Shown one piece after another: positions 1 through 8,282 of a stretch of 64,000 bases of DNA. A program made the position numbers and the translations under genes. Within the stretch, counting starts at the first letter, position 1. Every line of letters starts with the position of its first letter. The notes under the pieces were generated by a model that was not told the DNA's origin, searched no databases, and was given only the letters and a program-made list of their open reading frames with translations. The DNA is from Microvirga terricola (GTDB taxonomy: Bacteria; Pseudomonadota; Alphaproteobacteria; Rhizobiales; Beijerinckiaceae), in contig NZ_JAATJS010000002.1 in assembly GCF_011777495.1 (NCBI RefSeq), positions 434,001-498,000 of the forward strand, given 5' to 3'.

Positions 1-1092
1 CCAGAACGCGGAGCCGATGCCGAAGAGGGTGAGTCCCGAAGCCGTGACCACCAAAGTCAGCACCGCCGGAAAGCGCTTTTGCTCGTCCGCAAGGGCGGAG
101 GTCAGCGCCCCCAGAAACGCGCCGATGAGCGCCAGCCCCGCCACTGTCTTGATGAGCGCGGCGGGCAGGGCCGCGATCAGGCCGATCAGGGCGGCGCTGA
201 AAGCAGCGAAGATCAGGTAGGTCGCGGCATAGAACGGGCCGACCTGCCAGCGCTTGGCGGGGTCGGGATGCGTATCCAGCCCGGTGCAGATCGCTGCCGA
301 GATCGCCGCGAGATTGCTCGTATGCGCGCCGAAAAGGGCGGTGACGATCGAGGAGAGGCCGGTGACGGCGAGAATCGGTCGGGTCGGCGGCGAATAGCCG
401 GACGCGCGCAGCACCGCGAAGCCCGGCAGGTTCTGGGAGGCCATGGTGACGAGAAAGAGCGGCAGGCCCAGGCCGATCAGCGCGGTCGGCTCGAAGGCCG
501 GTGTGATGAAGGTCAGCGACGAGAGGCTGAAATCCGCCGCAAGCGGCTGCGCATGACCGCCGCCGAGGGCGAGCCCCAAGCCGACAAAGAGCACGGCCAA
601 CACCGCAAGCGCGGGATTGAACAAACGCACCACCAAAAACACCGCGACGAGGGGCAGGACGAGGCTTGGTGCCGTCTGCGCGCTCTCGAACACCGCCGTC
701 ACGAAACGGATGAGCACGCCTGCCAGCATCGCGGCGGCGATGGAGGAGGGGATGCGCTCGATCAGGCGTCCGAACGGCTTGACGAAGGCGGCGAGCACGA
801 TGAGTCCGCCGGCTAGCAGGAAGGAGCCGACCGCAGCATGAATCGAGATGCCGGTCGACGCCGCAATCAGCGCCGCGCCAGGTGTCGACCAGGCGGTGAC
901 GACGGGGATCCGGTAGCGCACGCTCAAAATGCCGCTGGTCGCCGCCATGCTGAGGCAGAGGGCCGCCACCCATGAGGTCGTCTGCGCCGCATCCGCTCCC
1001 ACGGCCTGAGCAGCCGCAATGATGATCGCGATGGTGCTGCCGAAGCCCACAAGGGCCGCAACGACGGCGGACGTGACGATCGACAGGCGCAT
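1..1092 (-). CDS. Benzoate/H+ symporter, BenE family (C-terminus beyond window)
   Basis: Inner-membrane transporter of the BenE family, which imports benzoate or related aromatic acids with protons. The frame is open from the ATG at 1092 to base 1, about 364 codons; family members are about 390 residues, so only a short C-terminal piece is missing. The N-terminus is a hydrophobic helix and is followed by the family hallmark TAWSTPGAALIA. Further along ICTGLDTHPDPAKRW and near the edge GLTLFGIGSAFW also fit BenE. Divergent from uvrC. No aromatic degradation genes are visible here, so the substrate is inferred from the family only. Confidence 0.85.
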   Translation of the reverse strand, partial: MRLSIVTSAVVAALVGFGSTIAIIIAAAQAVGADAAQTTSWVAALCLSMAATSGILSVRYRIPVVTAWSTPGAALIAASTGISIHAAVGSFLLAGGLIVLAAFVKPFGRLIERIPSSIAAAMLAGVLIRFVTAVFESAQTAPSLVLPLVAVFLVVRLFNPALAVLAVLFVGLGLALGGGHAQPLAADFSLSSLTFITPAFEPTALIGLGLPLFLVTMASQNLPGFAVLRASGYSPPTRPILAVTGLSSIVTALFGAHTSNLAAISAAICTGLDTHPDPAKRWQVGPFYAATYLIFAAFSAALIGLIAALPAALIKTVAGLALIGAFLGALTSALADEQKRFPAVLTLVVTASGLTLFGIGSAFW

Positions 1093-1207
1093 GGTGAGGG
1101 GGGCTCCGGTGAGGAGGGCGAGCTTAGCGGTTTAGACCGAAACGATGTGGCAAGGCTAGTTCGCGGCCGCTCTTCCCTGCGAAGCCGGGACCTCTTAAAT
1201 CTGGCCC

Positions 1208-3355
1208 ATGAGTCGCAACACCACCAATGATGTGCCGCCGGATATTCTAGGCGACGACGAGGATGAGGATCTCGTTGCCGTCGAGAGCGGGTCGGATGTC
1301 GAGTTCGATCTGGAGGCCCATCCCGGCTCGGTCACGCGCGGGACAGAGGTCATCAAGCACTTTTGGGCCACCTTGCCGCAGGCGCCGGGCGTGTATCGCA
1401 TGCTCGATGGCAAGGGCGACGTGCTCTATGTGGGCAAGGCGAAAAGCCTGAAGGCCCGCGTCGGGTCTTATGCGCGCGGTCAGGTGCATTCCAACCGCAT
1501 CGCCCGCATGGTTGCCGAGACGACCTCCATGGAGTTCGTCACCACGGCGACGGAGACCGAGGCGCTGCTGCTGGAAGCGAACCTCATCAAGCAGCTTAAA
1601 CCCCGCTACAACGTGCTGCTGCGGGACGACAAGTCGCTCCCCTACATTCTGCTCACCGCCGATCATGAGGCGCCGCAGCTCGTGAAGCATCGCGGCGCGC
1701 GCAAGCGTAAAGGGGATTACTACGGCCCCTTCGCCAGCGTGTGGGCGGTGAACCGCACCATCAACGCATTGCAGCGCGCATTCCTTCTGCGCTCGTGCAA
1801 CGACAGCTATTATGAGAACCGCACGCGCCCCTGCCTGCTGTTCCAAATCAAGCGCTGCTCCGGCCCCTGCACCAAGGAAATTTCCGTCGACGATTACGCT
1901 GAACTCGCGGCGGAGGCGCGGGCGTTTCTGTCGGGCAAGTCGAATGCGGTGAAGGCACACATTACGCAGGAAATGCAGGAAGCGGCGGAGATGCTCGAAT
2001 TCGAGCGCGCGGCGCGCTGCCGCGACAGGCTCGCGGCGTTATCTGCCATTCAGGGCGTGCAGGGCATCAACACACAATCCGTGGAAGAGGCAGATGTGTT
2101 CGCCATCGACGAACAGGCCGGACAGTTCTGCGTGGAGGTGTTCTTCTTCCGCAACTGGCAGAACTGGGGCAACCGCGCGTACTTCCCGAAGGCCGACAAG
2201 ACGATGACGCCCGGCGAGGTTCTGACATCGTTCCTCGCGCAGTTCTATGACGACAAACCCGCGCCGCGCCTCGTGCTGCTCTCGCACCAGATCGACGAGC
2301 CCGAGTTGATGGCGGAGGCTTTGTCCACACGCACGGAATCGAAGGTCGAGATCGTCACGCCGCAGCGCGGCGAGCGGCGCCAGCTCATCGATTACGTGAT
2401 GCGCAACGCCAAGGAGGCGCTGGGACGCAGGCTGGCGGACACGGCTTCGCAGCAGAAGCTTCTGGTGTCGCTCGGCCAAGCCTTCGGATTGGAGAAAACG
2501 CCGCGTCGTGTGGAGGTCTATGACAACTCGCACATCATGGGCACGAACGCGGTAGGCGCGATGATCGTGGCGGGTGCGAACGGCTTCATGAAGCAGCATT
2601 ACCGCACGTTCAACATGAAGTCGGAGGATCTCAAGCCCGGCGACGATTACGGCATGATGCGAGAGATGCTGCAGCGGCGCTTCGCGCGCTTGGTGAAGGA
2701 GGAGCCGCGGTCTCCCTCTGACGCTATCGCCAACTCCCTCCTCCTTGTGGGGAGGGCTGGGGAGGGGGTGTCAGCGCCGGTCTCAGAAGATGTTGGCGCC
2801 AACACCCCCACCTCCAACTCCTCCCCACAAGGAGGAGGAAGAGGGTTGTCCGGTGCGGGCGACGAAGGGCCTGAACCTCCCGATGACAGCTTCCCCTCCT
2901 GGCCCGATCTCGTCCTCATCGACGGCGGCAAGGGGCAGCTGGAGGCGGCCCGTCAGGCGCTGGCGGAAGTCGGCGTTGGGGAGAACGACGTGGCGCTCGT
3001 CGGCATTGCCAAGGGGCGGGACCGGGATGCGGGGCGCGAGACCTTTTTCCGGCACGGCCGGCCGACCTTCAAGCTGCCGCCGCGCGACCCGGCGCTCTAT
3101 TTCGTCCAGCGGCTGCGTGACGAGGCTCACCGCTTCGCTATCGGGACGCACCGCGCCAAGCGCAAGCGCGAGATGGTGAAAAACCCGCTCGACGAGATTG
3201 CCGGCATCGGCCCGACGCGCAAGCGCGCGCTGCTCCATCATTTCGGAACCGTGAAGGCCATCCAGCGCGCTGCGCTGGAAGACCTTATGAAAGCGCCGGG
3301 TGTGAACGCGGCGACCGCCAAGGCGGTCTATGAGTTCTTCCACGAACGGGGGTAG
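1208..3355 (+). CDS. uvrC: Excinuclease ABC subunit C
   Basis: Nuclease subunit of UvrABC nucleotide excision repair, making the incisions on both sides of a DNA lesion. It has a GIY-YIG domain (about residues 56-135, with APGVYRM and [12 protein letters not shown]), a UVR motif (about 247-282), the RNase H-like UvrC homology region ([22 protein letters not shown]) and C-terminal helix-hairpin-helix repeats ([17 protein letters not shown]). At 715 residues it is longer than the usual 610-680. The extra length comes from an acidic N-terminus and a Gly/Ser/Pro-rich insert at about residues 505-550, encoded by an imperfect DNA palindrome that keeps the frame (see separate repeat entry). The insert lies just before the VLIDGG motif in a loop that varies in length among relatives, so the protein is probably functional. 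Confidence 0.96.
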   Translation: MSRNTTNDVPPDILGDDEDEDLVAVESGSDVEFDLEAHPGSVTRGTEVIKHFWATLPQAPGVYRMLDGKGDVLYVGKAKSLKARVGSYARGQVHSNRIARMVAETTSMEFVTTATETEALLLEANLIKQLKPRYNVLLRDDKSLPYILLTADHEAPQLVKHRGARKRKGDYYGPFASVWAVNRTINALQRAFLLRSCNDSYYENRTRPCLLFQIKRCSGPCTKEISVDDYAELAAEARAFLSGKSNAVKAHITQEMQEAAEMLEFERAARCRDRLAALSAIQGVQGINTQSVEEADVFAIDEQAGQFCVEVFFFRNWQNWGNRAYFPKADKTMTPGEVLTSFLAQFYDDKPAPRLVLLSHQIDEPELMAEALSTRTESKVEIVTPQRGERRQLIDYVMRNAKEALGRRLADTASQQKLLVSLGQAFGLEKTPRRVEVYDNSHIMGTNAVGAMIVAGANGFMKQHYRTFNMKSEDLKPGDDYGMMREMLQRRFARLVKEEPRSPSDAIANSLLLVGRAGEGVSAPVSEDVGANTPTSNSSPQGGGRGLSGAGDEGPEPPDDSFPSWPDLVLIDGGKGQLEAARQALAEVGVGENDVALVGIAKGRDRDAGRETFFRHGRPTFKLPPRDPALYFVQRLRDEAHRFAIGTHRAKRKREMVKNPLDEIAGIGPTRKRALLHHFGTVKAIQRAALEDLMKAPGVNAATAKAVYEFFHERG
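2731..2842. repeat. Palindromic repeat element inserted in frame within uvrC
   Basis: Two arms of about 45 nt are near-perfect reverse complements. The left arm, from about 2735, contains CCCTCCTCCTTGTGGGGAGG. The right arm, to about 2841, contains CCTCCCCACAAGGAGGAGG... in inverse order, and a short centre lies around 2779-2791. The arms also match in the GGGGGTGT / ACACCCCC section. The stretch keeps the uvrC frame and encodes low-complexity Gly/Ser/Pro-rich sequence unlike the flanking conserved domain. It resembles the short CT-rich/GA-rich palindromes scattered between genes in Hyphomicrobiales; a shorter similar piece lies near 40232. Confidence 0.75.
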
Positions 3356-3451
3356 GCCTCGCTTGCCAAGGCGGGACAATCCCTCCACGTAACCGGGATG
3401 TGACCCGACTCCGGTTGACGGAGGGACCGCCGACATGTTTCCTGCCCGCTT

Positions 3452-4048
3452 ATGAGCATCGCACCATCCATGCGCCGATCCAAAGCCTTCAATCTCGCCA
3501 ATCTGCTGACCTATGGCCGGCTTGTGGCAGTGCCTGTCGTCGTCGGATTGTTGTTCTGGCCGGAAGATCACTGGTCGCGGTGGGCGGCGCTGGCCATCTT
3601 CGCACTGGCGGCCGTTACGGATTATCTCGACGGCTACATCGCCCGCGCCTATGCGCAGCAATCGTCCCTGGGACGCATGCTCGACCCCATTGCGGACAAG
3701 CTTCTGGTCGCAGCCTGCCTCCTCATGCTCGTGGCCGACAAGACCATTCAGGGTTGGGCTCTGTGGGCGGCCATCGTCATCCTCTGTCGCGAAATCCTGG
3801 TGTCGGGCCTGCGGGAATTTCTGGCCGAGTTGAAAGTCAGCGTGCCGGTGAGCAAGGTCGCCAAGTGGAAGACGACGTTGCAGCTTCTCGCCGTCGGTTT
3901 TCTGATCGCAGGTCCTGCGGGCGAGACGGTGCTGCCTCACACGGTGCTCATCGGCACGATCCTGCTGTGGGCCTCCGCCATCCTGACCATCTATACCGGC
4001 TGGGATTATCTCAAGACCGGCATTCATCACCTGATGGACGAGGAATAG
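3452..4048 (+). CDS. pgsA: CDP-diacylglycerol--glycerol-3-phosphate 3-phosphatidyltransferase
   Basis: Membrane enzyme that condenses CDP-diacylglycerol with glycerol 3-phosphate, the committed step to phosphatidylglycerol and cardiolipin. The CDP-alcohol phosphatidyltransferase signature is complete: D57, D60-G61, A64-R65, G74, D78, D82. Several hydrophobic segments surround it and the 198-residue length is typical. Start ATG at 3452 has no clear ribosome site; an in-frame ATG at 3470 is an alternative. Lies 96 bp after uvrC and 7 bp before moaD, so probably cotranscribed with moaD-moaE. Confidence 0.95.
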   Translation: MSIAPSMRRSKAFNLANLLTYGRLVAVPVVVGLLFWPEDHWSRWAALAIFALAAVTDYLDGYIARAYAQQSSLGRMLDPIADKLLVAACLLMLVADKTIQGWALWAAIVILCREILVSGLREFLAELKVSVPVSKVAKWKTTLQLLAVGFLIAGPAGETVLPHTVLIGTILLWASAILTIYTGWDYLKTGIHHLMDEE

Positions 4049-4055
4049 CGCTCTC

Positions 4056-4307
4056 ATGAAGCTCGTCTATTTCGCCTGGGTGCGCGAGCGGGTCGGCAAG
4101 ACGGACGAGGATGTGGAATTGCCTACGAGCGTCTCCACTGTCGCCGATCTCGTGCGCTGGCTCAAAGGCCGGGGCGAGGAATATGAATACGCCTTCGAGA
4201 ATGAAGGCATCGTCCGCGCCGCCATCGACCATGTGCATGTCAAGCCGGAAGCCTCGGTGTTGCAGGCGCGCGAGGTTGCGTTCTTCCCGCCCATGACGGG
4301 CGGCTAA
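4056..4307 (+). CDS. moaD: Molybdopterin synthase small (sulfur carrier) subunit MoaD
   Basis: Ubiquitin-fold sulfur carrier of molybdenum cofactor synthesis. Its C-terminal glycine is thiocarboxylated and donates sulfur to make molybdopterin. 83 residues ending in MTGG, the required Gly-Gly tail; the start KLVYFAWVRERVGK and the segment FFPPMTGG are family hallmarks. It is followed 15 bp later by moaE, its partner subunit, so the two should be translated together. Confidence 0.95.
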   Translation: MKLVYFAWVRERVGKTDEDVELPTSVSTVADLVRWLKGRGEEYEYAFENEGIVRAAIDHVHVKPEASVLQAREVAFFPPMTGG

Positions 4308-4322
4308 GCCGGGCAGGGGCCT

Positions 4323-4778
4323 ATGGCCGTCACCATCCGCATCCAGACAGAGCATTTCGATGTCACCGCCGAAACCGCGAGGCTGACGGCTGGGCGCGCG
4401 GATATCGGCGCCGTTGTCGCCTTTACGGGCTTGTGCCGCGATGAAGGCGGGCGGCTATCTGCGCTCGAACTGGAACATTATCCGGGAATGGCGGAAGCGG
4501 AGATGTCCCGCATCGCGACAGAGGCGCAGGAGCGCTGGCCGTTGATGGGGCTGACGATCATTCACCGCTTCGGGATGATCGCGCCGCGGGAGGAGATCGT
4601 GCTGGTGCTCACCGCCTCCACCCATCGCCACGCCGCCTTCCATGCGGCAGAGTTTTTGATGGATTATCTCAAGACGCAGGCGCCGTTCTGGAAACGGGAA
4701 CACCTGAAGGACGGGACGGTGGGAGAGTGGGTCCAGGCCAAAGGCGTGGACGATCTTGCCGCGGGGCGGTGGGTTTAG
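4323..4778 (+). CDS. moaE: Molybdopterin synthase catalytic subunit MoaE
   Basis: Large subunit of molybdopterin synthase, converting cyclic pyranopterin monophosphate to molybdopterin with sulfur from MoaD. 151 residues, standard size. His-Arg at 101-102 (HRHAAFHAAEF) and lysines 117 and 124 (YLKTQAPFWKRE) match the active-site residues of the family. Its stop codon overlaps the end of the convergent acetyltransferase gene by 4 bp. Confidence 0.95.
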   Translation: MAVTIRIQTEHFDVTAETARLTAGRADIGAVVAFTGLCRDEGGRLSALELEHYPGMAEAEMSRIATEAQERWPLMGLTIIHRFGMIAPREEIVLVLTASTHRHAAFHAAEFLMDYLKTQAPFWKREHLKDGTVGEWVQAKGVDDLAAGRWV

Positions 4779-5344
4779 GATCGCCCAGTCGCGCGAATGC
4801 CATCCTCCAACCCCTCCAGCGACGACCAGTGATAAATCACAAGCGGCCATTCACGGCCGTCGACGGACGACGTGATGGATTTTAACTCCCGCCCGCCAAT
4901 GAAGCTGTAAAAGCTCCGGAAGGGGCTTTGCTCGTATGCGGCGATGGTGATGGCGCCGGGCGCGCGCTCCTTCAGGTCTGAGATTGCCGACAACAGAAGC
5001 TGCCGCCCAACCCCTTGCCCCTGCGCCTCGGGCGTGACGTAGAGCAGCGTAATCTTGCTCGCCGCTCCCGTGTCGTCGCGGTCGCCGAGACGGGCCGCGA
5101 CGAATCCGAGAACGGTGTCGGCGCGCTCGGCTACCAGAAGCAGGTCAACTGCCGGGTCGAAATCGCTCGACAGCCACTCCGTGATCTCGCCGGCTCGATA
5201 GACGGGATCGGCGCGCCGATGAAGCATCTCCTTCGGCATGAAGCCCGAATAGGCCTGCTGCCAGCCCGCAGCGAGAATCCGCGCGATGGCGGCGCTATCC
5301 GCCAGCGTCCCTAAACGGATATCAAGAGGAGAGGTGCGCTGCAT
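4775..5344 (-). CDS. GNAT family N-acetyltransferase
   Basis: Acetyl-CoA dependent acyltransferase of unknown substrate. The GNAT core is clear: motif A at about residues 100-120, TLLYVTPEAQGQGVGRQLL, contains the Q-x-x-G-x-G pyrophosphate-binding loop, and a later YxxxGF-like segment (SFYSFIGGRELK) follows. 189 residues, full length. Convergent with moaE; no partner gene suggests the substrate. Confidence 0.85.
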   Translation of the reverse strand: MQRTSPLDIRLGTLADSAAIARILAAGWQQAYSGFMPKEMLHRRADPVYRAGEITEWLSSDFDPAVDLLLVAERADTVLGFVAARLGDRDDTGAASKITLLYVTPEAQGQGVGRQLLLSAISDLKERAPGAITIAAYEQSPFRSFYSFIGGRELKSITSSVDGREWPLVIYHWSSLEGLEDGIRATGRS

Positions 5345-5436
5345 AAGGGCTCCGGTGCATTCGTCGAACGGCTCCGCTTGACGTTATAGCAGCTTGGGAG
5401 GACCCTTCTACCGGGCTGGCGAAGCGGAGGTGCGTC

Positions 5437-5685
5437 ATGCGCTACGTCGTCGTGTTGTCGGCCATGCTCGCCGGTGCTCCCGGCGCGGGTGCCGAGCCCG
5501 GTTCATTCCAGCTGGCTCAGGCGCCAAATCAACCCAACTGCCATTGCCGCGCAAACGGACAGCTCTTTGAGCTCGGCCAGAAAACGTGCCTCAAGACGGC
5601 GCGGGGGCCGCGGATCGCGCAATGCAGTATCGCGATCAACGTCACGAACTGGGAGTTCACGGAAACGCCGTGCCCTGAATCATGA
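5437..5685 (+). CDS. Small secreted cysteine-containing protein, unknown function
   Basis: 82-residue protein with a short N-terminal hydrophobic segment ending near GAGAEP, likely a signal peptide. The mature part has five cysteines (CHC, TCLK, QCSI, PCPES), suggesting a disulfide-stabilised periplasmic protein. A ribosome site (GCGGAGG) precedes the ATG at 5437. I do not recognise a named family, although small proteins of this look are common in Hyphomicrobiales. Confidence 0.6.
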   Translation: MRYVVVLSAMLAGAPGAGAEPGSFQLAQAPNQPNCHCRANGQLFELGQKTCLKTARGPRIAQCSIAINVTNWEFTETPCPES

Positions 5686-5698
5686 TTGCAGACGTCAT

Positions 5699-5800
5699 CT
5701 AGAAAACGCCGATGACGATGGCGCCGATGAAGCCAAGCGAAACGCAGAAAGCCGCGATATGCAGTGTCGACGCGGAATAAGAACGGGACATCGGGTTCAT
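5699..5800 (-). CDS. 33-residue predicted membrane protein
   Basis: Short reading frame, ATG at 5800 and TAG at 5699-5701. It encodes a polar N-terminus of about 11 residues (MNPMSRSYSAS) and one hydrophobic segment of about 20 residues rich in I, V, F, A and G, ending in GVF. A good ribosome site (AGGGGAA) lies 6 nt upstream of the ATG. The arrangement fits a single-span small membrane protein. No function can be assigned. It converges with the secreted protein gene ending at 5685. Confidence 0.55.
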   Translation of the reverse strand: MNPMSRSYSASTLHIAAFCVSLGFIGAIVIGVF

Positions 5801-6118
5801 GGCGTTCCCCTCTGTTCAGAGTTCCAGCTTAACAAACGGCGCAGGGCGCGAAAAGGTTCAGCTTGAACTCGCTCCACAGTGGAGGAATGTCGAATCGTGG
5901 AATTTACTTCTTAAGTGTTAAACGCTCGTTTCGTCTTAGAAGACGTCATCCTAAAGCTCCGTTCTTCAAGCGATTTTTCTTGAATCGTCGTGATGCAATT
6001 TTGTTTCTTCCGATTGCGAGGCTGACCTGATCTTCGCCGATGGAATCTATCCGCGCGCTTCGAGCCGCTGAAGGCGCGTTGACGCGATGTTTACGCAATC
6101 CGGATTAGGGTCCGGCCC
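5801..6118. other. Gene-free, relatively AT-rich intergenic region
   Basis: 318 bp between the 33-residue gene (leftward) and the extensin-like gene (rightward), so it must hold both promoters. It is clearly richer in A+T than its surroundings around 5880-6020. The 10-mer AGACGTCATC occurs near 5691 and again near 5941. No ORF with a ribosome site, RNA gene or terminator was seen. Confidence 0.4.
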
Positions 6119-7105
6119 ATGCGTCGTGGGTTAGTTGCGGTTTTTGCCCTATCGCTTGTCGGATTTGGGCTTACGGGTTGCGGGTTGTTTCGGTTCGAAC
6201 AACGCGAGCCTTGGCGCGCGCAAGCCGAACAGGCGTGCCTCTCTCAGCGTCTCGTGCAGCCTTCCGCCTACATGGCCCTGTCTTCGAAGATTGACGGGCC
6301 GGGCATCTGCGGCATGGATCACCCCTTCAAGGTCTCCGCCTTCACCAACGGCTCGGTGGGGTTGACCTCCAAGGTGACGCTCGCTTGCCCGATCATTCCG
6401 AGCATCGACACTTGGCTCGACGAGATCGTGAAGCCCGCGGCTGAACTGTATTTTGGCGTGCAGGTGGTCGACCTCAAAGCCGGGTCCTATTCCTGCCGGC
6501 CGCGCAACAACCAGCGGGGCGCGAAGCTCTCCGAGCACGCCTTCGGCAACGCCCTCGACATCATGGCCTTCGTTCTGACGGATGGCAGGGAAGTATCCGT
6601 GGTGAAGGGGTGGAAGAGCGGCGATCCGCGGGAGCAGGACTTTTTGCGCGAGGCGTTCGTCGGTGCCTGCCGCTACTTCACCACCGTGCTCGCGCCCGGG
6701 TCGGATCAGTTCCACTACGATCATCTGCACATCGATCTGGCGCGGCACGATCCGCGTGGCGAGCGGCGCATCTGCAAGCCGATCATCAAGTTCGCGGCGC
6801 GCATCGATCCTGATAAAGGCCGCGCTTTTGCGCAGGCGAAAATCCCGCAGCCGCCCGCCGCCGATCTGCCGCCCATCGACATGGAGGAGGATGTGCCGGA
6901 GCAGGACCTCGCCGCCGCTCTGCCGGGCTCTTCCGCGCCGTATGTCCCCAGCACGCCACCGCGTCCCTCCGTCGGTTTCCTGGCCGATCTGCCGCCGCCG
7001 GCACCCTATCGGCCGGTGCAGCAGCCTTTGGCGCAGACCTATGCCCCGCTACCCCTGCGGCGGCCGGCGGCGAACGAGCCGCTCGCGCTGAACGGGCTCT
7101 ATTAA
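6119..7105 (+). CDS. Extensin-like C-terminal domain lipoprotein
   Basis: Predicted lipoprotein of the bacterial extensin-like family. It has a signal peptide with a lipobox-like LTGCG (Cys about residue 21). The conserved domain (about 35-225) contains SEHAFGNALDI and HYDHLHIDL, the His/Asp pattern of LAS-type (VanY-like) metallopeptidases, so a cell-wall role is plausible but unproven. The last 100 residues are Pro/Ala-rich and low complexity. 328 residues. Start of a rightward run of exported-protein genes. Confidence 0.85.
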   Translation: MRRGLVAVFALSLVGFGLTGCGLFRFEQREPWRAQAEQACLSQRLVQPSAYMALSSKIDGPGICGMDHPFKVSAFTNGSVGLTSKVTLACPIIPSIDTWLDEIVKPAAELYFGVQVVDLKAGSYSCRPRNNQRGAKLSEHAFGNALDIMAFVLTDGREVSVVKGWKSGDPREQDFLREAFVGACRYFTTVLAPGSDQFHYDHLHIDLARHDPRGERRICKPIIKFAARIDPDKGRAFAQAKIPQPPAADLPPIDMEEDVPEQDLAAALPGSSAPYVPSTPPRPSVGFLADLPPPAPYRPVQQPLAQTYAPLPLRRPAANEPLALNGLY

Positions 7106-7183
7106 TGCCCGCCGAACCTTGACCTTCCGCTATGCCGCCCAAATGGTCCTTCATAGGACCCACTGACAGGTCGGAGCGGAACG

Positions 7184-7612
7184 ATGAAGAAGCTGGTGGC
7201 TTTGGTATCCTGCTTGGCTGTGAGCGCTCCGGCCCTGGCCCGCGACATTCTTCCGGCAGAACAGCGCTATCCACGTTATCACGCCTATCTGCCAGGCTGC
7301 GAGGATCCAGACGTCTTGTCCAACATCGCCTCGCGCTTCGGCACGCAGGAACGGCGGTTCTGGAACTCGCTCGCCATCGTCGGCTTCGAGAGTGTCGGCG
7401 AAGTGGCGTGGCGGCCCTGGGGGCTCGACTACATTCCGCGCCGGTTCTGCTCCGGCACGGTGCTGACCTCGGACGGCTACCGGCGGCGGATCAATTTCTC
7501 CGTCCGCGAGAGCCTGGGATTTATCGGGTACAGCTGGGGAACGGAGTGGTGCATTGATGGGCTCGACCGCTATTATGCGTTCGCCCCGCATTGCAAACAG
7601 GCTCTGCCTTGA
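7184..7612 (+). CDS. Conserved exported protein, unknown function
   Basis: 142-residue protein with a clear signal peptide (KKLVALVSCLAVSAPALA, cleavage near ARD). The mature part is rich in Trp, Tyr and Arg, with four cysteines (PGCEDP, RFCSG, EWCIDG, PHCKQ) that could form disulfides. Ribosome site GGAGCGGAA precedes the ATG. Its stop codon overlaps the TTG start of the RNase T2 gene, pointing to coupled translation and perhaps a joint role. Confidence 0.65.
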   Translation: MKKLVALVSCLAVSAPALARDILPAEQRYPRYHAYLPGCEDPDVLSNIASRFGTQERRFWNSLAIVGFESVGEVAWRPWGLDYIPRRFCSGTVLTSDGYRRRINFSVRESLGFIGYSWGTEWCIDGLDRYYAFAPHCKQALP

Positions 7613-8274
7613 CCTTTTACCGTTCTCTCGCCGCCCTCGGTTTTCTCCTCCTGTCGCTGACCGCTACCGCGCAGCCGATGCAGGAGGTGAGGGGGGCGCC
7701 CTCAGGCGCTTTCGACTTTTATGTCTTGTCCCTGTCCTGGTCGCCCGGGTATTGCGAAACCACCGGCACCACCCAGGGGCGCAAGCAATGCGCCGAAGGC
7801 AACAATCTCGGCTTCGTGCTGCATGGATTGTGGCCTCAGAGCGAGCGGGGTTATCCGAGCTTCTGCGAGCCGAGCGGCCGCTTTGTGCCGCGCGCGGTGA
7901 TCGAGGACATGCGGGGGCTGTTTCCCGACGACAACCTTGCGCGCTACGAATGGCGCAAGCACGGAACCTGCAGCGGCGAGAATCCACGCGCGTATTTTCG
8001 CGCCGTACAGCGCGCGCGGGACTTTATCAAGATTCCGGAAGCCTTGACGCGCCCGCAAAGCGACACCAAAGTCATGCCCATCGAGATTGAGCGCGCCTTT
8101 GTGGAGGCTAATCCCGGCCTGCACCTCGACATGATGTCGGTTTCCTGCCCGCGGCGCATCCTTCAGGAAATCCGCATCTGCCTCAATCGCGATCTTCGCG
8201 GCTTCCACCAATGCCCGCAGGTCGATCGCGAGGGATGCCGCGCCGAGGAAATCACGATCCCGGCCATCCGGTAA
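7609..8274 (+). CDS. Ribonuclease T2 family protein, secreted
   Basis: Exported endoribonuclease of the T2/RNase I family, cleaving single-stranded RNA through a 2',3'-cyclic phosphate. Both catalytic motifs are present: CAS I VLHGLWPQ (His72) and CAS II YEWRKHGTC (Glu114, Lys117, His118). Six or more cysteines suit a periplasmic protein. The start is taken as TTG at 7609, overlapping the TGA of the gene before and directly preceding a signal peptide (FYRSLAALGFLLLSLTATAQ). An upstream in-frame TTG at 7591 is the alternative. Likely used for RNA scavenging or turnover in the periplasm. Confidence 0.88.
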   Translation: MTFYRSLAALGFLLLSLTATAQPMQEVRGAPSGAFDFYVLSLSWSPGYCETTGTTQGRKQCAEGNNLGFVLHGLWPQSERGYPSFCEPSGRFVPRAVIEDMRGLFPDDNLARYEWRKHGTCSGENPRAYFRAVQRARDFIKIPEALTRPQSDTKVMPIEIERAFVEANPGLHLDMMSVSCPRRILQEIRICLNRDLRGFHQCPQVDREGCRAEEITIPAIR

Positions 8275-8282
8275 GGACTTTT

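Noticed and set aside
2783-4057. 424-codon minus-strand frame across uvrC and pgsA
   Set aside because: Spans two well-supported genes on the other strand and has shadow-like composition.
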